Program-made: the position numbers and the translations under genes | Assembly: GCA_937915955.1 (NCBI GenBank) | Contig: CALGIB010000361.1 | Location: 1 to 7,630, forward strand | Direction of reading: 5' to 3' | DNA length: 7,630 nt | Origin: an uncultured Pseudomonadota bacterium | GTDB taxonomy: Bacteria; Myxococcota_A; UBA796; CAJQPC01 | Notes under the pieces: generated by a model | Seen by the model: the letters and a program-made list of their open reading frames with translations, nothing else | The model's database searches: none | What the model was told of the DNA's origin: nothing | Shown: in pieces, positions 6,696 to 7,630 of the stretch | Layout of the letters: the number at the start of each line of letters is the position of its first letter | Position numbering within the stretch: position 1 is the first letter of the stretch

Positions 6696-6736
6696 TGGCC
6701 GTCGTGGCCGCCCTGCCGCGCCAGGCCCGGGTGTGA
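6692..6736 (+). CDS. Possible 14-codon mini-ORF bridging the peptidase and thioesterase genes
   Basis: The frame reads MMAVVAALPRQARV then TGA. Its ATG overlaps the carboxypeptidase TGA (ATGA, 6692-6695), and its TGA overlaps the thioesterase GTG (GTGA, 6733-6736). The 37-base gap is thus spanned by a frame with four-base overlaps on both sides, the arrangement of termination-reinitiation coupling. The peptide itself resembles nothing I know. It may serve only to carry ribosomes to the weak GTG start, or it may be chance, since ATGA and GTGA are short strings. Confidence 0.3.
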   Translation: MMAVVAALPRQARV

Positions 6737-7170
6737 GCCGCGCGCACACCCACCGCCGCCGCGTCCGGTTCACGGACTGCGATCCCGCGGGCATCGTGTA
6801 CTTCCCTCGCTACTTCGACTGGTTCCACCAGGCGATGGAGAGCTGGTTCGACGAGGATCTGGGCCTGGCCTACAGCGAGCTCATCACCGAGCGGCGGCTG
6901 GGCCTGCCCTGTGTCCACACCGAGGCGGACTTCAAGGCCGGGTGCCGGCTGGGCGAGGACGTCGAGGTCGAGCTCAGCGTCGAGGAGCTCGGGAACAGCT
7001 CGATCACCCTGGCCTTCGCCGTGCGAGGCAGCGGCGAGCTGAAGGCCACCGGCCGCAGCGTGGTGGTCCTGGCGCACATGCAGCCCGAGGGCGGCGTGCG
7101 CCTGAGCCGCTTGCAGGGCGAGCTCCGCGAGCGCGTCGAGGCCTTCGTGGCAGACTCCGGCACTTCCTGA
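6733..7170 (+). CDS. Acyl-CoA thioesterase, 4-hydroxybenzoyl-CoA thioesterase (hotdog) family
   Basis: A 145-residue single hotdog-domain protein expected to hydrolyse an acyl- or aroyl-CoA thioester in the cytoplasm. FTDCDPAGIVYFPRYFDWFHQAME at 13-36 (shown here only as the signature; core DCDPAGIV at 15-22) matches the active-site loop of the 4HBT/YbgC group, and Asp17 matches the catalytic Asp17 of the Pseudomonas 4-hydroxybenzoyl-CoA thioesterase as I recall it. The strand segments ADFKAGCRLGEDVEVEL at 65-81 and the conserved ATGRSVVV at 105-112 fit the rest of the fold. Substrate is not decidable from sequence. The start is GTG: between the in-frame stop at 6685-6687 and this GTG there is no other ATG, GTG or TTG, and later starts would remove the active site. 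No good ribosome binding site precedes it, so coupling through the mini-ORF is plausible. The PP2C-like gene follows after 11 bases. Confidence 0.9.
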   Translation: MSRAHTHRRRVRFTDCDPAGIVYFPRYFDWFHQAMESWFDEDLGLAYSELITERRLGLPCVHTEADFKAGCRLGEDVEVELSVEELGNSSITLAFAVRGSGELKATGRSVVVLAHMQPEGGVRLSRLQGELRERVEAFVADSGTS

Positions 7171-7176
7171 GAGGGG
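7171..7176 (+). promoter_or_regulatory. Ribosome binding site of the PP2C-like gene
   Basis: GAGGGG starts directly after the thioesterase TGA and lies five bases before the ATG at 7182. It supports the chosen start and continued translation of a single message. Confidence 0.6.
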
Positions 7177-7181
7177 ACCCC

Positions 7182-7630
7182 ATGCAGATCGAGACCGCGC
7201 TGGCACAGCGCAGCCACACCGGCAGTGACCACCAGTCCGAGACCCTGTTCCTGGACGACGGCATCTTCGCCGTCGCCTCGGGCAAGGGCGGCCCCGACGG
7301 TGGCCTGAGCGTCGCTCGCATGGCGCTGGCTTGCGTGCGGGACCAGGGCGCCGAGCTGTCCGAGCTCCGAGCCGCGGCTCGGGGCGGCGCGCCCGAGGCC
7401 AAGCTGGCCCTGCTCGACGCGCTCGGCGCCGTCTTCCTCGAGGCCACCACCCGCCTCCACGGCGACAGCCGGGGCATGGCCTCGATGAGCCTGGCCGCCC
7501 TCGCGGGCAAGCGCCTGTTCATCGCCCACGTCGGCAACACCCGCATCGACCTGCTCCGCAGCGGTCGACTGGCTCGGCTGAGCCTGGACCACAGCGTGGC
7601 CGCCGAGCGCGTGCGCCGGGGCTTGATGCG
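7182..7630 (+). CDS. PP2C-like protein with substituted metal-binding residues, probable pseudophosphatase (partial, C-terminus outside window)
   Basis: The first 149 residues of a PP2C/PPM-fold protein, a family of Mn/Mg-dependent Ser/Thr phosphatases that act in bacterial signalling. The fold is recognisable: FAVASGKGG at 29-37 aligns with the usual FAVADGMGG, GMASMSLAAL at 98-107 with GMGTTLVAAL, AHVGNTRIDLLRSGRL at 115-130 with AHVGDSRAYLLRDGRL, and LSLDHSV at 133-139 with LTxDHSL. Metal-binding or active-site positions are changed: Ser33 for the Asp of DG, Asn119 for the Asp of GDSR, and the GTT turn is missing; the N-terminal R-x-x-NED motif is replaced by SDHQSE near 15-20. All fall in one uninterrupted frame with normal base use, so this looks like a maintained non-catalytic member, not a decaying gene. 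It may bind a partner or sense a ligand; that is inference. The later metal-binding Asp residues are outside the window. Confidence 0.75.
   Translation, partial: MQIETALAQRSHTGSDHQSETLFLDDGIFAVASGKGGPDGGLSVARMALACVRDQGAELSELRAAARGGAPEAKLALLDALGAVFLEATTRLHGDSRGMASMSLAALAGKRLFIAHVGNTRIDLLRSGRLARLSLDHSVAAERVRRGLM

Noticed and set aside
5175..6794. 539-residue open frame on the minus strand
   Set aside because: It lies opposite the M32 peptidase with its intact zinc motifs. Long antisense frames are common at this GC content, and the translation is low-complexity Val/Leu/Gly/Ala.

Overview
The window is about 70% GC by eye and almost fully coding, with tightly packed genes, strong G/C bias at third codon positions, good GGAGG-type ribosome binding sites and start/stop overlaps. 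A MopE-type metal-binding-repeat lipoprotein, a class I (archaeal-type) lysyl-tRNA synthetase and a PP2C-family protein together suggest an uncultured deltaproteobacterial or Myxococcota-like bacterium. This placement is inferred from gene content and composition, not from a marker gene. I see no rRNA, tRNA, CRISPR array, insertion sequence or phage gene, and no gene-free stretch longer than about 52 bases.

Left part (1-1989, minus strand): thiD (hydroxymethylpyrimidine kinase) is followed 24 bases later by an aconitase-superfamily gene that runs off the left edge. In the latter the small-subunit (swivel) domain lies in front of the large-subunit catalytic domain, the reverse of ordinary aconitase. 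The ATG of thiD shares the palindrome CATG with the ATG of a divergent plus-strand gene (1988-2842), a small predicted lipoprotein with three MopE-like Asp/Cys-rich repeats and a Cys-rich tail. That gene converges on lysS (2847-4490, minus), and the two stop codons lie symmetrically in one 12-base palindrome.

Right part (4543-7630, plus strand): after a 52-base divergent spacer comes a compact probable operon. It holds a YkgJ-type cysteine-cluster protein, an M32 metallocarboxypeptidase coupled to it by an ATGA overlap, a possible 14-codon mini-ORF overlapping genes on both sides by four bases, a 4-hydroxybenzoyl-CoA-type thioesterase with a GTG start, and a PP2C-like protein cut by the right edge. 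The PP2C-like protein lacks the Asp residues that bind the catalytic metals, so it is probably a pseudophosphatase.

Most of the window is housekeeping and small-molecule metabolism, and I do not see a convincing complete new system. The best leads are the degenerate PP2C-like gene, the mini-ORF between the carboxypeptidase and thioesterase genes, the shared-CATG divergent start, and the swivel-first aconitase.
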